Shown here: piece after piece, positions 49,672 through 57,604 of the stretch
Layout of the letters: every line of letters starts with the position of its first letter
How positions within the stretch are numbered: position 1 is the stretch's first letter
Source of the DNA: CAG-411 sp963643465
GTDB taxonomy: Bacteria; Bacillota; Clostridia; Lachnospirales; Lachnospiraceae
DNA length: 64,000 bases
Direction: 5' to 3'
NCBI GenBank assembly: GCA_963643465.1
Contig: CAVIJT010000004.1
Span: forward strand, 124,001-188,000
Position numbers and translations under genes: made by a program
Notes under the pieces: generated by a model
Databases searched by the model: none
The model's input: the letters and a program-made list of their open reading frames with translations, nothing else
What the model was told of the DNA's origin: nothing

Positions 49672-50739
49672 ATGGCATATATTAGTTTGATTTTAAATCC
49701 AGGTTCTACATCAACAAAAATTGGTGTTATGGAAGATGAGACATTAGTATTTGAGGAGACACTTCGTCACTCAACAGAAGAGATTGCTAAGTATGCAACT
49801 ATCTTCGATCAGAAAGATTTTCGTAAAGATGTAATTCTTTCTGTTTTAAAAGAAAAGAATTTTGATTTAAAGACATTGGATGTTGTAGTTGGTCGTGGTG
49901 GTATGTTAAAACCAATTCCTGGAGGCACTTACGCAGTATCAGATGCTTTATTAGAGGATTTAAAGATTGGTAAGCAGGGACAGCACGCATCTAACTTAGG
50001 AGGAATTCTTGCAAGAGAAATCGGAGATGAACTTGGAGTTCCATCTTTTATTGTAGATCCAGTAGTTGTTGATGAGTTAGAGCCAGTGGCAAGACTTTCA
50101 GGTGTTCCTGAAATTCCAAGAACCAGTGTATTTCATGCTTTAAATCAGAAAGCTGTTGCAAAGAAATACGCAAAGGAAGTTGGAAAGAAATACGAAGATT
50201 TAAATCTTATTGTAGTTCACATGGGTGGTGGAGTATCTGTTGGTGCTCACAACCATGGTAAAGTTGTAGATGTAAACAATGCTTTAGACGGAGAGGGTGC
50301 ATTTTCTCCAGAGAGAGCTGGTGGAGTACCTTCAGGAGCATTGATTAAACTTTGCTTTAGCGGAAAATATACAGAGCAGGAAATCTACAAAAAGTTCGTT
50401 GGTAATGGTGGATTAAACGGATATGTACATACCAATGACATGAGAGATGTTTTGAAAGCTATGGATGAAGGTGATGCAGAGAATAAGATGATTTTTGATG
50501 CCTTCATTTATCAGGTATGTAAGGATATTGGAGCGATGGCTACTGTATTGAAAGGTAACGTAGATCAGATTGTAGTTACTGGTGGTATTGCATACTCAGA
50601 TGTAGTTGTAAATGCTATTAAAGAGCGCACAGGCTGGATTTCAGACTTTACTGTATATGGTGGAGAAGATGAATTATTGGCATTGGCACAGGGTGCTATT
50701 CGTGTATTAAGTGGCGAAGAAAAAGCTATGGAATACTAA
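49672..50739 (+). CDS. buk: butyrate kinase
   Basis: Buk transfers phosphate from butyryl phosphate to ADP, giving butyrate and ATP by substrate-level phosphorylation. The 355-residue ASKHA-fold protein shows NPGSTSTKIGV near residue 9, GRGGMLKPIPGGTYAVSD near 74, VHMGGGVSVGAHNHG near 181 and VVTGGIAYSDVV near 302. AAGGAGG lies 10 bases before the ATG. Codon use resembles that of highly expressed genes. Presence of buk marks the kinase rather than the CoA-transferase (but) type of butyrate producer, though a but gene elsewhere is not excluded. Confidence 0.94.
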   Translation: MAYISLILNPGSTSTKIGVMEDETLVFEETLRHSTEEIAKYATIFDQKDFRKDVILSVLKEKNFDLKTLDVVVGRGGMLKPIPGGTYAVSDALLEDLKIGKQGQHASNLGGILAREIGDELGVPSFIVDPVVVDELEPVARLSGVPEIPRTSVFHALNQKAVAKKYAKEVGKKYEDLNLIVVHMGGGVSVGAHNHGKVVDVNNALDGEGAFSPERAGGVPSGALIKLCFSGKYTEQEIYKKFVGNGGLNGYVHTNDMRDVLKAMDEGDAENKMIFDAFIYQVCKDIGAMATVLKGNVDQIVVTGGIAYSDVVVNAIKERTGWISDFTVYGGEDELLALAQGAIRVLSGEEKAMEY

Positions 50740-50760
50740 TTCCTATAAAAGATACAAAAG

Positions 50761-50791
50761 AGGCAGGTTCAGAAATGACCTGTCTTTTTTT
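50761..50791 (+). terminator. intrinsic terminator of ptb-buk
   Basis: AGGCAGGT (50761-50768) and ACCTGTCT (50778-50785) pair with one G-U, loop TCAGAAATG, followed by seven T residues. Confidence 0.85.
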
Positions 50792-50794
50792 GTA

Positions 50795-50820
50795 GCAAAA
50801 GCCTGTCAAGTACAGTCATG
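50795..50820. repeat. dispersed repeat family B, truncated copy 3
   Basis: GCAAAAGCCTGTCAAG followed by TACAGTCATG matches the first 26 bases of the copies at 16794 and 36415, then stops. As in those copies it starts 4 bases after the T-tract of a terminator. Confidence 0.65.
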
Positions 50821-50823
50821 AAT

Positions 50824-50863
50824 CAAAAGAGGGATGAACACTAAGTGTGACATCCCTCTTTTG
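50824..50863. terminator. terminator of etfA, convergent with buk
   Basis: Perfect 13-bp arms CAAAAGAGGGATG (50824-50836) and CATCCCTCTTTTG (50851-50863) have a loop that itself holds ACACT/AGTGT. The A/T ends allow function on both strands; its main role should be ending the butyrate operon. Confidence 0.85.
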
Positions 50864-50916
50864 GCTATCGTTTTCTATATAAATAATTATTATGCTAAAA
50901 GCAAAAGGCTTTTAAA

Positions 50917-51960
50917 TTACTTATTAGCAATTGCTGCCTTTAATTGCTCTGTCAACAATGGAACGATCTTGTTCAAATCTCCAACTAAACCGTAATCAGC
51001 TACATCGAAGATAGGAGCGTTCTCGTCTTTGTTGATAGCAACGATAATATCAGAATCTTCCATACCAGCAGTATGCTGAATAGCTCCTGAAATACCGATT
51101 GCAAAGTAAAGCTGAGGACGTACAGTCTTACCAGTCTGTCCAACCTGTAATTCCTTTGGTTTCCATCCATCATCTACTACGGCACGAGAGCATGATACAG
51201 TAGCTCCAAGTACCTCAGCAAGATCATCTAATAACTTAAAGTTCTCAGCACTTCCAACACCACGACCACCAGATACTAAAATCTTAGCTTCAGAAATATC
51301 AACGATATCCTTTACTTCTTTTACGATGTTTAAGATTTCAACATATTTGTGATCTGGAGTAAATCCAGGGTTGAATTCGATTACTTCAGCCTTAGCTCCC
51401 TTAATAGGAGAAATCTTCTGCATAACACCAGCACGAACAGTTGCCATCTGAGGACGGTTGTCAGGACAAGCGATAGTAGCGATTGTGTTACCACCGAATG
51501 CAGGACGTGTCATCAATAACTGGTTTTCTTTCTGTGGCTGATTTCCGATTGGGTTGATTGGGAATTTACCAATCTCAAGTACAGTACAGTCAGCAGTAAG
51601 ACCAGTTGCAACTCTTGCAGATACTCTAGGGCCTAAATCTCTACCGATTGCAGTAGCACCAACTAATACGATTTCTGGCTTGAACTCGTTGATTACAGAA
51701 GCTAAAGCGTGAGTATAAGGCTCAGTTCTGTATTCTTTCAATTCAGGATCATCTACAACAATAACTTTATCAGCACCGTATTCTGCTAATGAATCTGTTA
51801 AACCTTTAACACCGGAACCAACTAAAACAGCAGTTACTTCTGTATTTAAATCATTTGCTAAGTCTTTTGCCTTTCCAAGTAACTCGTATGCGATTGAACT
51901 AATCTCATTGTCTACCTGCTGAGCAAAGACAAATACACCTTTATATTCTTCTAAATTCAT
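50917..51960 (-). CDS. etfA: electron transfer flavoprotein alpha subunit
   Basis: EtfA pairs with EtfB and works with butyryl-CoA dehydrogenase. In clostridia the Bcd-Etf complex can bifurcate electrons from NADH to crotonyl-CoA and ferredoxin; this is family knowledge, not shown here. The 347-residue protein has the FAD-binding C-terminal domain with SGGRGVGSAENFKLLDDLA near residue 218, GQTGKTVRPQLYFAIGISG near 270, and IQHTAGMEDSDIIVAINKD near 292. ATG 51960 is taken; two GTG codons just upstream (51972, 51969) lie nearer the AAGGAAGAG and are possible starts. It is the last gene of the minus-strand butyrate cluster. Confidence 0.94.
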   Translation of the reverse strand: MNLEEYKGVFVFAQQVDNEISSIAYELLGKAKDLANDLNTEVTAVLVGSGVKGLTDSLAEYGADKVIVVDDPELKEYRTEPYTHALASVINEFKPEIVLVGATAIGRDLGPRVSARVATGLTADCTVLEIGKFPINPIGNQPQKENQLLMTRPAFGGNTIATIACPDNRPQMATVRAGVMQKISPIKGAKAEVIEFNPGFTPDHKYVEILNIVKEVKDIVDISEAKILVSGGRGVGSAENFKLLDDLAEVLGATVSCSRAVVDDGWKPKELQVGQTGKTVRPQLYFAIGISGAIQHTAGMEDSDIIVAINKDENAPIFDVADYGLVGDLNKIVPLLTEQLKAAIANK

Positions 51961-51985
51961 TATTGTCACCACTCTTCCTTTTTGA

Positions 51986-52768
51986 TTAGATTACATGTTT
52001 CTCTTCGAACTTACCGATTAAGTATTTAACTGCTTCATCAGGATCAAGAGTAACCTTTTCACCAGCACCCTTTCTTACCTTATCAGAAGCCTTAGCGATC
52101 TTTGTAGGTGAACCCTTTAATCCAAGGTTAGAATCATCTACATCTTTAAGGTCAGCTCTTCCCCAAACAGTGATTTCCTTATCATAAGCATCAAAGATAC
52201 CGCCTGGAGTCATGTAACGAGGCTCGTTTAACTCTGAAAGAGCAGTAACAAGACAAGGCATTTTAGCCTTTACTTCATGATATCTATCTTCATACTGACG
52301 CTGAACAATTACAGAATCGCCATCAATCTTAATATCCTGTGCATAAGAAATTACAGGAATATCAAGATGCTCAGAAATCTGAGGACCAACCTGTGCAGTA
52401 TCTCCATCGATAGCCTGACGACCAGTAATAATTAAATCATAATCAATGTTTCTAAGAGCACCTGCGATAGTAGTAGAAGTAGCCCAAGTATCAGCACCAC
52501 CTAAAACTCTATCTGTAACAAGGATACCCTTGTCAGCACCCATAGCCATAGCTTCACGAAGAACTTCCTCAGCTTTTGGAAGTCCCATTGTCAATACAGT
52601 AACTTCTGCACCATACTGATCTTTTAATCTAAGTGCTGCTTCTAAACCAGCTTTATCATCTGGGTTCATGATAGTAAGCATTGCACCTCTGTCCAAAGTA
52701 CCATCTGGGTTAAATTTAACGCCGCCTTTTGTATCTGGAACCTGTTTAATACATACAACGATTTTCAC
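51986..52768 (-). CDS. etfB: electron transfer flavoprotein beta subunit
   Basis: EtfB binds the second flavin or nucleotide of the electron transfer flavoprotein. The 260-residue protein opens KIVVCIKQVPDTKGGV. It shows MGADKGILVTDRVLGGADTWATS near residue 82 and the ETF beta signature region LSELNEPRYMTPGGIFDA near 190. The GTG at 52768 gives the standard start and 9-base spacing from AGGAG; the ATG two codons upstream (52774) is only 3 bases from it but cannot be excluded. It is 25 bases upstream of etfA. An AT-rich inverted repeat lies in the 149 bases between bcd and this gene. Confidence 0.93.
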   Translation of the reverse strand: MKIVVCIKQVPDTKGGVKFNPDGTLDRGAMLTIMNPDDKAGLEAALRLKDQYGAEVTVLTMGLPKAEEVLREAMAMGADKGILVTDRVLGGADTWATSTTIAGALRNIDYDLIITGRQAIDGDTAQVGPQISEHLDIPVISYAQDIKIDGDSVIVQRQYEDRYHEVKAKMPCLVTALSELNEPRYMTPGGIFDAYDKEITVWGRADLKDVDDSNLGLKGSPTKIAKASDKVRKGAGEKVTLDPDEAVKYLIGKFEEKHVI

Positions 52769-52804
52769 AGTCATTCACTCCTTATTTTTTTCTATAATTA
52801 GTTA

Positions 52805-52832
52805 TTTGATTAAAACAAATTTTTTAATCAAA
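52805..52832. promoter_or_regulatory. AT-rich inverted repeat between bcd and etfB
   Basis: TTTGATTAAA (52805-52814) and TTTAATCAAA (52823-52832) are perfect inverted arms with an 8-base spacer. On the minus strand, promoter-like TTGTTT (-35) and TATAGA (-10) with 16-base spacing overlap or follow it. It could be an operator for an internal etfB promoter or a weak attenuator. Confidence 0.35.
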
Positions 52833-52917
52833 ATAGAGATAAACTCTGATTTAACAAATTTCTTGCATATATAAAATAAGTAGAAATTACACATTTTAAT
52901 AGAAGAGAAGTGTTAAA

Positions 52918-54087
52918 TTATTTTAATAAAGCACCACCGATTACCATACGCTGAACTTCACTAGTTCCTTCGTAGATTTCAGTAATCTTAGCATCACGCA
53001 TCATACGCTCTACATCGTACTCTCTGATATATCCGTATCCACCAAATAACTGAACAGCCTTAGTTGTTACTTCCATAGCAACTTCAGCAGCGAATAATTT
53101 AGCCATAGCAGCTTCTACAGAGTAAGATGTCTTGTGATCTTTCATGTACTCAGCTTTCTTCATAGCAGCCTTGTAAACTAATAATTGAGCAGCCTCAACC
53201 TTTGTAGCCATATCAGCAAGCTGGAACTGTGTATTCTGCTGCTGAGCAATAGTACGACCAAACTGCTTTCTTTCCTTTGTATACTCGATTGTACGCTCTA
53301 AAGCACCTTCTGCAAGACCAAGAGCCTGAGCAGCGATACCGATACGACCACCATCAAGAGTATGCATAGCGATGTGGAAACCTTTTCCTTGCTGTCCAAG
53401 AAGGTTGTCCTTAGGAATTCTACAATCCTGGAAAATCAACTCATAAGTAGCTGAACCACGGATACCCATTTTCTTTTCCTTTGTACCGAAAGTAAATCCA
53501 GGAGTTCCCTTCTCTACGATAAATGCAGAGAATTTCTTCTGTTTTCTTCCTCTCTTATCTTCAACGATATCAGTGTAAGCGATGATGATATAAATATCAG
53601 CTTCTTTACCGTTTGTGATGAAACACTTAGAACCGTTAAGTACCCATTCATCACCATCTAAAACAGCCTTAGTCTGAACACCTTGTGCATCAGTACCAGC
53701 ACCTGGCTCTGTTAAACCGAAAGCACCAAGTTTTTCTCCATTAGCCAAAGGTACTAAGAACTTTTCTTTCTGTTCTGGTGTACCATAAGTCTGAATAGGA
53801 TCTGCACATAGAGAAGTATGAGCAGAAACGATAACACCTGTAGTACCACAAACTTTTGAAAGTTCCTCAACACACATAGTGTATGTCAAAGGATCACAAC
53901 CCTGTCCACCGTACTCTTTTTCTACTGGGATTCCCATGAAACCATATTTCTGCATCTTCTTAACGATCTCAGTAGGGAAATGTTCTGTTTCGTCAGTTTC
54001 CTGAGCGAAAGGTTTTACTTCTGTTTCAGCAAATTCTCTGAAAAGAGATCTTGCCATTTCATGTTTTTTGCTTAAAGAAAAATCCAT
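52918..54087 (-). CDS. bcd: butyryl-CoA dehydrogenase
   Basis: Bcd reduces crotonyl-CoA to butyryl-CoA with electrons from EtfAB. The 389-residue protein is a complete FAD acyl-CoA dehydrogenase: FGLTEPGAGTDAQGVQTKAV near residue 130, FITNGKEADIYI, GGRIGIAAQALGLAEGALE near 245, RKQFGRTIAQQQ, and the catalytic glutamate in ITEIYEGTSEVQRMVI near 366. GGAGG lies upstream of the ATG. Codon use favours a small set of codons, which fits high expression. Confidence 0.95.
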   Translation of the reverse strand: MDFSLSKKHEMARSLFREFAETEVKPFAQETDETEHFPTEIVKKMQKYGFMGIPVEKEYGGQGCDPLTYTMCVEELSKVCGTTGVIVSAHTSLCADPIQTYGTPEQKEKFLVPLANGEKLGAFGLTEPGAGTDAQGVQTKAVLDGDEWVLNGSKCFITNGKEADIYIIIAYTDIVEDKRGRKQKKFSAFIVEKGTPGFTFGTKEKKMGIRGSATYELIFQDCRIPKDNLLGQQGKGFHIAMHTLDGGRIGIAAQALGLAEGALERTIEYTKERKQFGRTIAQQQNTQFQLADMATKVEAAQLLVYKAAMKKAEYMKDHKTSYSVEAAMAKLFAAEVAMEVTTKAVQLFGGYGYIREYDVERMMRDAKITEIYEGTSEVQRMVIGGALLK

Positions 54088-54175
54088 CTCAATTCCTCCA
54101 TCTTTATTTGGACTCTGTCCATTATTCTCTATTCATAATGAAAGGCGCCATGCGTCCTAACATTTCTTTATAAGG

Positions 54176-54193
54176 GGAGAGCAGTAGCTCTCC
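54176..54193. other. intercistronic hairpin after hbd
   Basis: GGAGAGC (54176-54182) and GCTCTCC (54187-54193) pair around a four-base loop, 9 bases after the hbd stop on the minus strand. No T-tract follows, so RNA processing or stabilisation is more likely than termination. Confidence 0.45.
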
Positions 54194-54202
54194 GAAATAT
54201 AA

Positions 54203-55042
54203 TTACTTGCTGTAATCGTAGAAACCTACACCAGTCTTTCTACCTAACTTACCAGCACGAACCATCTTTCTCAACAATGGGTGAGGACGATACTTAGAAT
54301 CACCAGTCTCGTTGTAAAGAACTTCCATGATAGCTAAGCAAACATCTAAACCAACTAAGTCACCTAATGCTAAAGGTCCCATTGGATGACTAGCACCAAG
54401 TTTCATAGCTGTATCGATACCTTCAACAGAAGCGATACCTTCAGCGTAGATACCAACAGCTTCGTTAATCATAGGGATTAAGATACGGTTTACTACAAAT
54501 CCAGGAGCTTCTTCAACCTGAACAGGCTCTTTACCGATTTCAACAGAAATCTTCTTAATCTTCTCAACTAAATCAGCTGGTGTGTTAGCACCTGCGATTA
54601 CTTCAACTAACTTCATTCTATCAGCAGGGTTGAAGAAGTGCATTCCGATGATTGGTCTGTCAAGACCTGCACCGATCTCTGTAATAGAAAGTGAAGATGT
54701 GTTTGTTGCAAACATACAATCAGCAGGAACGATAGCCTGTAATTCTTTGAAAGTATCTTTCTTGATCTGCATGTTTTCTGGAGCAACTTCGATAACAAGG
54801 TTACAATCTGTACAGATATCCTTTAAACCTGTTTTAATCTTACCAGCGATTTCGTCAGCTTTTTCCTGAGTAATCTTTTCTTTACCTACTAAGAACTTTA
54901 AGTTCTTTTCAATCTTAGCCTTACCGCCATCAGCAAACTCCTGCTTGATGTCGCAAAGACGTACTTCATAACCATCTGTCATAGCGAAAGCCTGTGCAAT
55001 TCCGGAACCCATAGTTCCAGCACCAATAATACCAACTATCAT
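54203..55042 (-). CDS. hbd: 3-hydroxybutyryl-CoA dehydrogenase
   Basis: Hbd reduces acetoacetyl-CoA to 3-hydroxybutyryl-CoA with NAD(P)H. The 279-residue protein has the nucleotide loop GIIGAGTMGSGIAQAFA near residue 4, TNTSSLSITEIG near 115, the catalytic histidine in GMHFFNPADRMKLVEVI near 136, and AVGIYAEGIASVEGIDTAMKLG near 205. ATG 55042 follows AGGAGG by 9 bases; an in-frame ATG at 55087 lies on the internal promoter. That promoter, with a palindrome over its -10, directly precedes this gene. Confidence 0.95.
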   Translation of the reverse strand: MIVGIIGAGTMGSGIAQAFAMTDGYEVRLCDIKQEFADGGKAKIEKNLKFLVGKEKITQEKADEIAGKIKTGLKDICTDCNLVIEVAPENMQIKKDTFKELQAIVPADCMFATNTSSLSITEIGAGLDRPIIGMHFFNPADRMKLVEVIAGANTPADLVEKIKKISVEIGKEPVQVEEAPGFVVNRILIPMINEAVGIYAEGIASVEGIDTAMKLGASHPMGPLALGDLVGLDVCLAIMEVLYNETGDSKYRPHPLLRKMVRAGKLGRKTGVGFYDYSK

Positions 55043-55076
55043 TGTATAAATCCTCCTTAAATTCTCTATATTATTC

Positions 55077-55112
55077 ACAAGTATCATACTTGTAAAAGTG
55101 TGTTTCTGTCAA
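55077..55112 (-). promoter_or_regulatory. internal promoter before hbd with a palindrome over the -10 box
   Basis: Minus strand: perfect -35 TTGACA (55112-55107), an 18-base spacer and -10 TATGAT (55088-55083). The segment 55077-55093, ACAAGTATCATACTTGT, is a perfect palindrome with 8-bp arms around one central base and covers the -10 box, as an operator would. Confidence 0.65.
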
Positions 55113-55151
55113 TTAAAATCGAAAAATTGACACGAAAATGATAAAAATAAA

Positions 55152-55943
55152 TTATTTATTCTGGAAAGGAACTACTTTTAATTTCTTTTCCTTATCTTTT
55201 TCTAAGAAATTACCCATTCCTGCTTTTTGATCTTCTGTCTCGAAGCAGTCACCAAATAATTTCTCCTCAATTACAATAGCTTGATCCATATCTACCTGTA
55301 AACCATCATTGATTGCTTTCTTACAGTTACGAACTGCAATAGGAGCATTCTTAGCAATAGTAGAAGCTAACTTCTTAGCCTGATCCATTAATTCTTCCTG
55401 TGAATATACAGCATTAACAAGACCAATGCGATATGCTTCATCTGCTTTGATATTTCTTGCAGAATAAATCATCTGTTTTGCCATTCCTACACCGATTGCT
55501 CTTGCAAGTCTCTGGGTTCCACCGAATCCTGGAGTAATACCAAGACCAACTTCTGGCTGACCAAATACTGCATTATCAGAACAGATACGAATATCACAGC
55601 TTAAAGAGATTTCGCATCCGCCACCAAGTGCAAAACCGTTTATAGCAGCAATTACTGGGATAGGGAATGTTTCTAACTTACGGAATACATCATTTCCCTT
55701 CTTACCAAAGGCTTCGCCTTCTGCTTTTGTCAATGTGCTCATTTCTCCGATATCTGCACCAGCAACAAAAGATTTGTCTCCGGCACCTGTTAAAATAAGG
55801 CATCTTGTTGTATTGATATCAATGTTATCCAAAGTTTCGTTTAACTCATCTAAAACAGTGCTGTTCAATGCGTTTAAAGCCTTTGGACGGTTGATGGTGA
55901 TAATACCAACAAATTCTTCCTGTTCATATGTGATAAATTCCAT
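55152..55943 (-). CDS. crt: enoyl-CoA hydratase (crotonase)
   Basis: Crt dehydrates 3-hydroxybutyryl-CoA to crotonyl-CoA. The 263-residue crotonase-fold protein shows the oxyanion-hole segments KSFVAGADIGEM near residue 62 and ALGGGCEISLSCDIRI near 105. The two catalytic glutamates are at about 117 (GGGCEISL) and 137 (FGQPEVGLGITPGFGGTQRL). AGGAAAGGA precedes the ATG. It is separated from thl by 127 bases containing a strong hairpin, and from hbd by 109 bases with a promoter. Confidence 0.94.
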   Translation of the reverse strand: MEFITYEQEEFVGIITINRPKALNALNSTVLDELNETLDNIDINTTRCLILTGAGDKSFVAGADIGEMSTLTKAEGEAFGKKGNDVFRKLETFPIPVIAAINGFALGGGCEISLSCDIRICSDNAVFGQPEVGLGITPGFGGTQRLARAIGVGMAKQMIYSARNIKADEAYRIGLVNAVYSQEELMDQAKKLASTIAKNAPIAVRNCKKAINDGLQVDMDQAIVIEEKLFGDCFETEDQKAGMGNFLEKDKEKKLKVVPFQNK

Positions 55944-56035
55944 TTTGATATATCCTTTCCTAGTTGGATTGTGCCAGCAGGCACTGTGATAGCAGTAACG
56001 TTGTTATCTGCTTTAGAGTCATTTTAACCCATAAA

Positions 56036-56060
56036 ACCCATGTCTCATGGAGACATGGGT
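56036..56060 (-). terminator. strong hairpin between thl and crt (possible attenuator)
   Basis: ACCCATGTCTC (56036-56046) and GAGACATGGGT (56050-56060) form a perfect 11-bp stem with a 3-base loop, 10 bases after the thl stop. On the minus strand it is followed by TTTTATGGG, a short T-tract. Partial termination inside the operon would raise thl over crt. Confidence 0.6.
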
Positions 56061-56070
56061 ACGTTAGTAA

Positions 56071-57252
56071 TTAGTCTCTCTTAACGATTGTAGAGCAGCC
56101 CATTCCGCCACCGATACAAAGAGTTGCTAAACCAGTCTTAGCATCCTTAGCTTCCATCTCATGAAGAAGAGTAACAAGGATACGACATCCGGAAGCACCA
56201 ACTGGGTGTCCTAATGCGATAGCACCACCATTAGGGTTTAACTGCTTATCTACGTCAATACCTAAATCTCTACCAACAGCGATAGACTGAGCAGCGAATG
56301 CTTCATTTGCCTCGATGATATCGAAGTCTTCAATCTTCATACCAGATTTCTCAAGAACTTTCTTTGTAGAGTAAACTGGTCCGATACCCATAACTTCAGG
56401 TCTGCATCCAGCAAGAGCACCTGTTACCCAAGTAGCCATAGGTTTAACACCTAATTCTTTTGCTTTTTCTTCGCTCATAACAACGATAGCAGCAGCACCG
56501 TCATTAATTCCAGAAGCATTACCAGCAGTTACAAATCCATCAGGATTGATTGCGCGAAGTTTTGCAAGACCTTCCATAGTAGATCCAGCACGTGGTCCTT
56601 CGTCTACCTTGAATTCAACCATTTCTTTCTTCTTCTTAACAGATACAGGAACGATTTCCTTATCGAAAGCGCCGTTCTTCTGAGCAGCTTCTGCTTTCTG
56701 CTGACTCTTAAGTGCGAAAGCATCTAATTCTTCTCTAGTGATTCCCCACTCTTCGCAGATGTTATCAGCAGTCTTGATCATGTGATAATCATTGAAAGCA
56801 TCCCACAATGCGTCATTTACCATGGTATCAACCATAGTTGCATTGTTCATTCTGTAACCGAAACGAGCTTTTGTCATAGCGTAAGGAGCCATAGACATGT
56901 TTTCCATACCACCAGCAACAACGATATCAGCCTCACCAGCCATAATCATCTGAGCTGCCATGTTTACACAGTTCAAACCAGAACCACAAACAACGTTAAT
57001 AGTAACAGCAGGAACCTCGATAGGTAAACCAGCCTTGATAGTTGCCTGACGAGCAACGTTCTGTCCCTGTGCAGCCTGAATAACACATCCCATATAGACC
57101 TGATCCACTTGATCTCCTGGAACTCCAGCTCTGTTAAGAGCTTCTTTAATTACAAGTGCACCTAAATCTGCAGCAGGTGTAGTGCTTAATGATCCACCCA
57201 TAGTACCGATAGCTGTACGACAAGCGCCTGCCAAAACTACTTTCTTAGACAT
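56071..57252 (-). CDS. thl: acetyl-CoA acetyltransferase (thiolase)
   Basis: Thiolase condenses two acetyl-CoA to acetoacetyl-CoA, the entry step of butyrate formation. The 393-residue protein has the acyl-carrying cysteine in NVVCGSGLNCVNMAAQMI near residue 88, the histidine in NPNGGAIALGHPVGASGCRI near 349, and the second cysteine in LATLCIGGGMGCSTIVK near 379. It is the promoter-proximal gene of thl-crt-hbd-bcd-etfB-etfA. The upstream region holds a sigma-A promoter with Rex-type operators. Confidence 0.95.
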   Translation of the reverse strand: MSKKVVLAGACRTAIGTMGGSLSTTPAADLGALVIKEALNRAGVPGDQVDQVYMGCVIQAAQGQNVARQATIKAGLPIEVPAVTINVVCGSGLNCVNMAAQMIMAGEADIVVAGGMENMSMAPYAMTKARFGYRMNNATMVDTMVNDALWDAFNDYHMIKTADNICEEWGITREELDAFALKSQQKAEAAQKNGAFDKEIVPVSVKKKKEMVEFKVDEGPRAGSTMEGLAKLRAINPDGFVTAGNASGINDGAAAIVVMSEEKAKELGVKPMATWVTGALAGCRPEVMGIGPVYSTKKVLEKSGMKIEDFDIIEANEAFAAQSIAVGRDLGIDVDKQLNPNGGAIALGHPVGASGCRILVTLLHEMEAKDAKTGLATLCIGGGMGCSTIVKRD

Positions 57253-57311
57253 AATAATTATTCCTCCGTTTCTTATTGAGCCTAATCCTTCCCGATATGG
57301 AAGAAAAGGAC

Positions 57312-57329
57312 TTGTTAAAAAATTAACAT
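57312..57329. promoter_or_regulatory. Rex operator downstream of the thl promoter
   Basis: TTGTTAA-AAAA-TTAACAT matches the clostridial Rex consensus TTGTTAA-N4-TTAACAA at 13 of 14 defined positions. It lies about 30-45 bases downstream of the expected thl transcription start. Rex releases such sites at high NADH/NAD+. Confidence 0.75.
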
Positions 57330-57364
57330 ATCGTATAAAAGATATTTCCGCATACGATGTGTTA

Positions 57365-57393
57365 ATTTTATCACAATGTCAGTTCTTTTGCAA
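57365..57393 (-). promoter_or_regulatory. sigma-A promoter of the butyrate cluster, overlapped by a second weak Rex-like site
   Basis: Minus strand: -35 TTGCAA (57393-57388), a 17-base spacer and -10 TAAAAT (57370-57365). A Rex-like sequence matching 11 of 14 positions spans 57359-57376 across the -10 box. Arms TTAACATATCGTAT (57323-57336) and ATACGATGTGTTAA (57352-57365) form a further inverted repeat joining the two sites. Confidence 0.65.
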
Positions 57394-57433
57394 TAGATTC
57401 TACATTTTTCTTTGAAATCTGTGTTATTTAGTG

Positions 57434-57501
57434 CGCAGCACGGAACTGGAGTCCGTAAGGACGACGAGTGCGAATATATGGGGAGGGTTCTGAATAGTTA
57501 C
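57434..57501. repeat. dispersed repeat family C, copy 3
   Basis: GAGTGCGAATATATGG (57466-57481) followed by GGGTTCTGAATAGTTAC (57485-57501) matches 47080-47109 and, inverted, 38331-38362. The preceding 30 bases include a GTCC-GTAA-GGAC hairpin (57451-57462) and may belong to a larger element. It lies in the 352-base gap between thl and hflX. Confidence 0.65.
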
Positions 57502-57541
57502 GCTTGGTAAGTAATAATCAAGTAGATTTCCTATGTAAAAC

Positions 57542-57570
57542 TTGCAATTCCTTCCAGTCGCTTATATAAT
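57542..57570 (+). promoter_or_regulatory. sigma-A promoter of hflX
   Basis: -35 TTGCAA (57542-57547), a 17-base spacer and a perfect -10 TATAAT (57565-57570), 34 bases before the start codon. Confidence 0.78.
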
Positions 57571-57604
57571 TAGAAATAGAATAAAAAAATGAGGTTTACA
57601 AACT

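Noticed and set aside
54144..54175. A fourth family A copy suggested by ATGCGTCCTA between hbd and bcd
   Set aside because: Only ten bases match, the arms do not pair and no terminator T-tract is present; probably chance.
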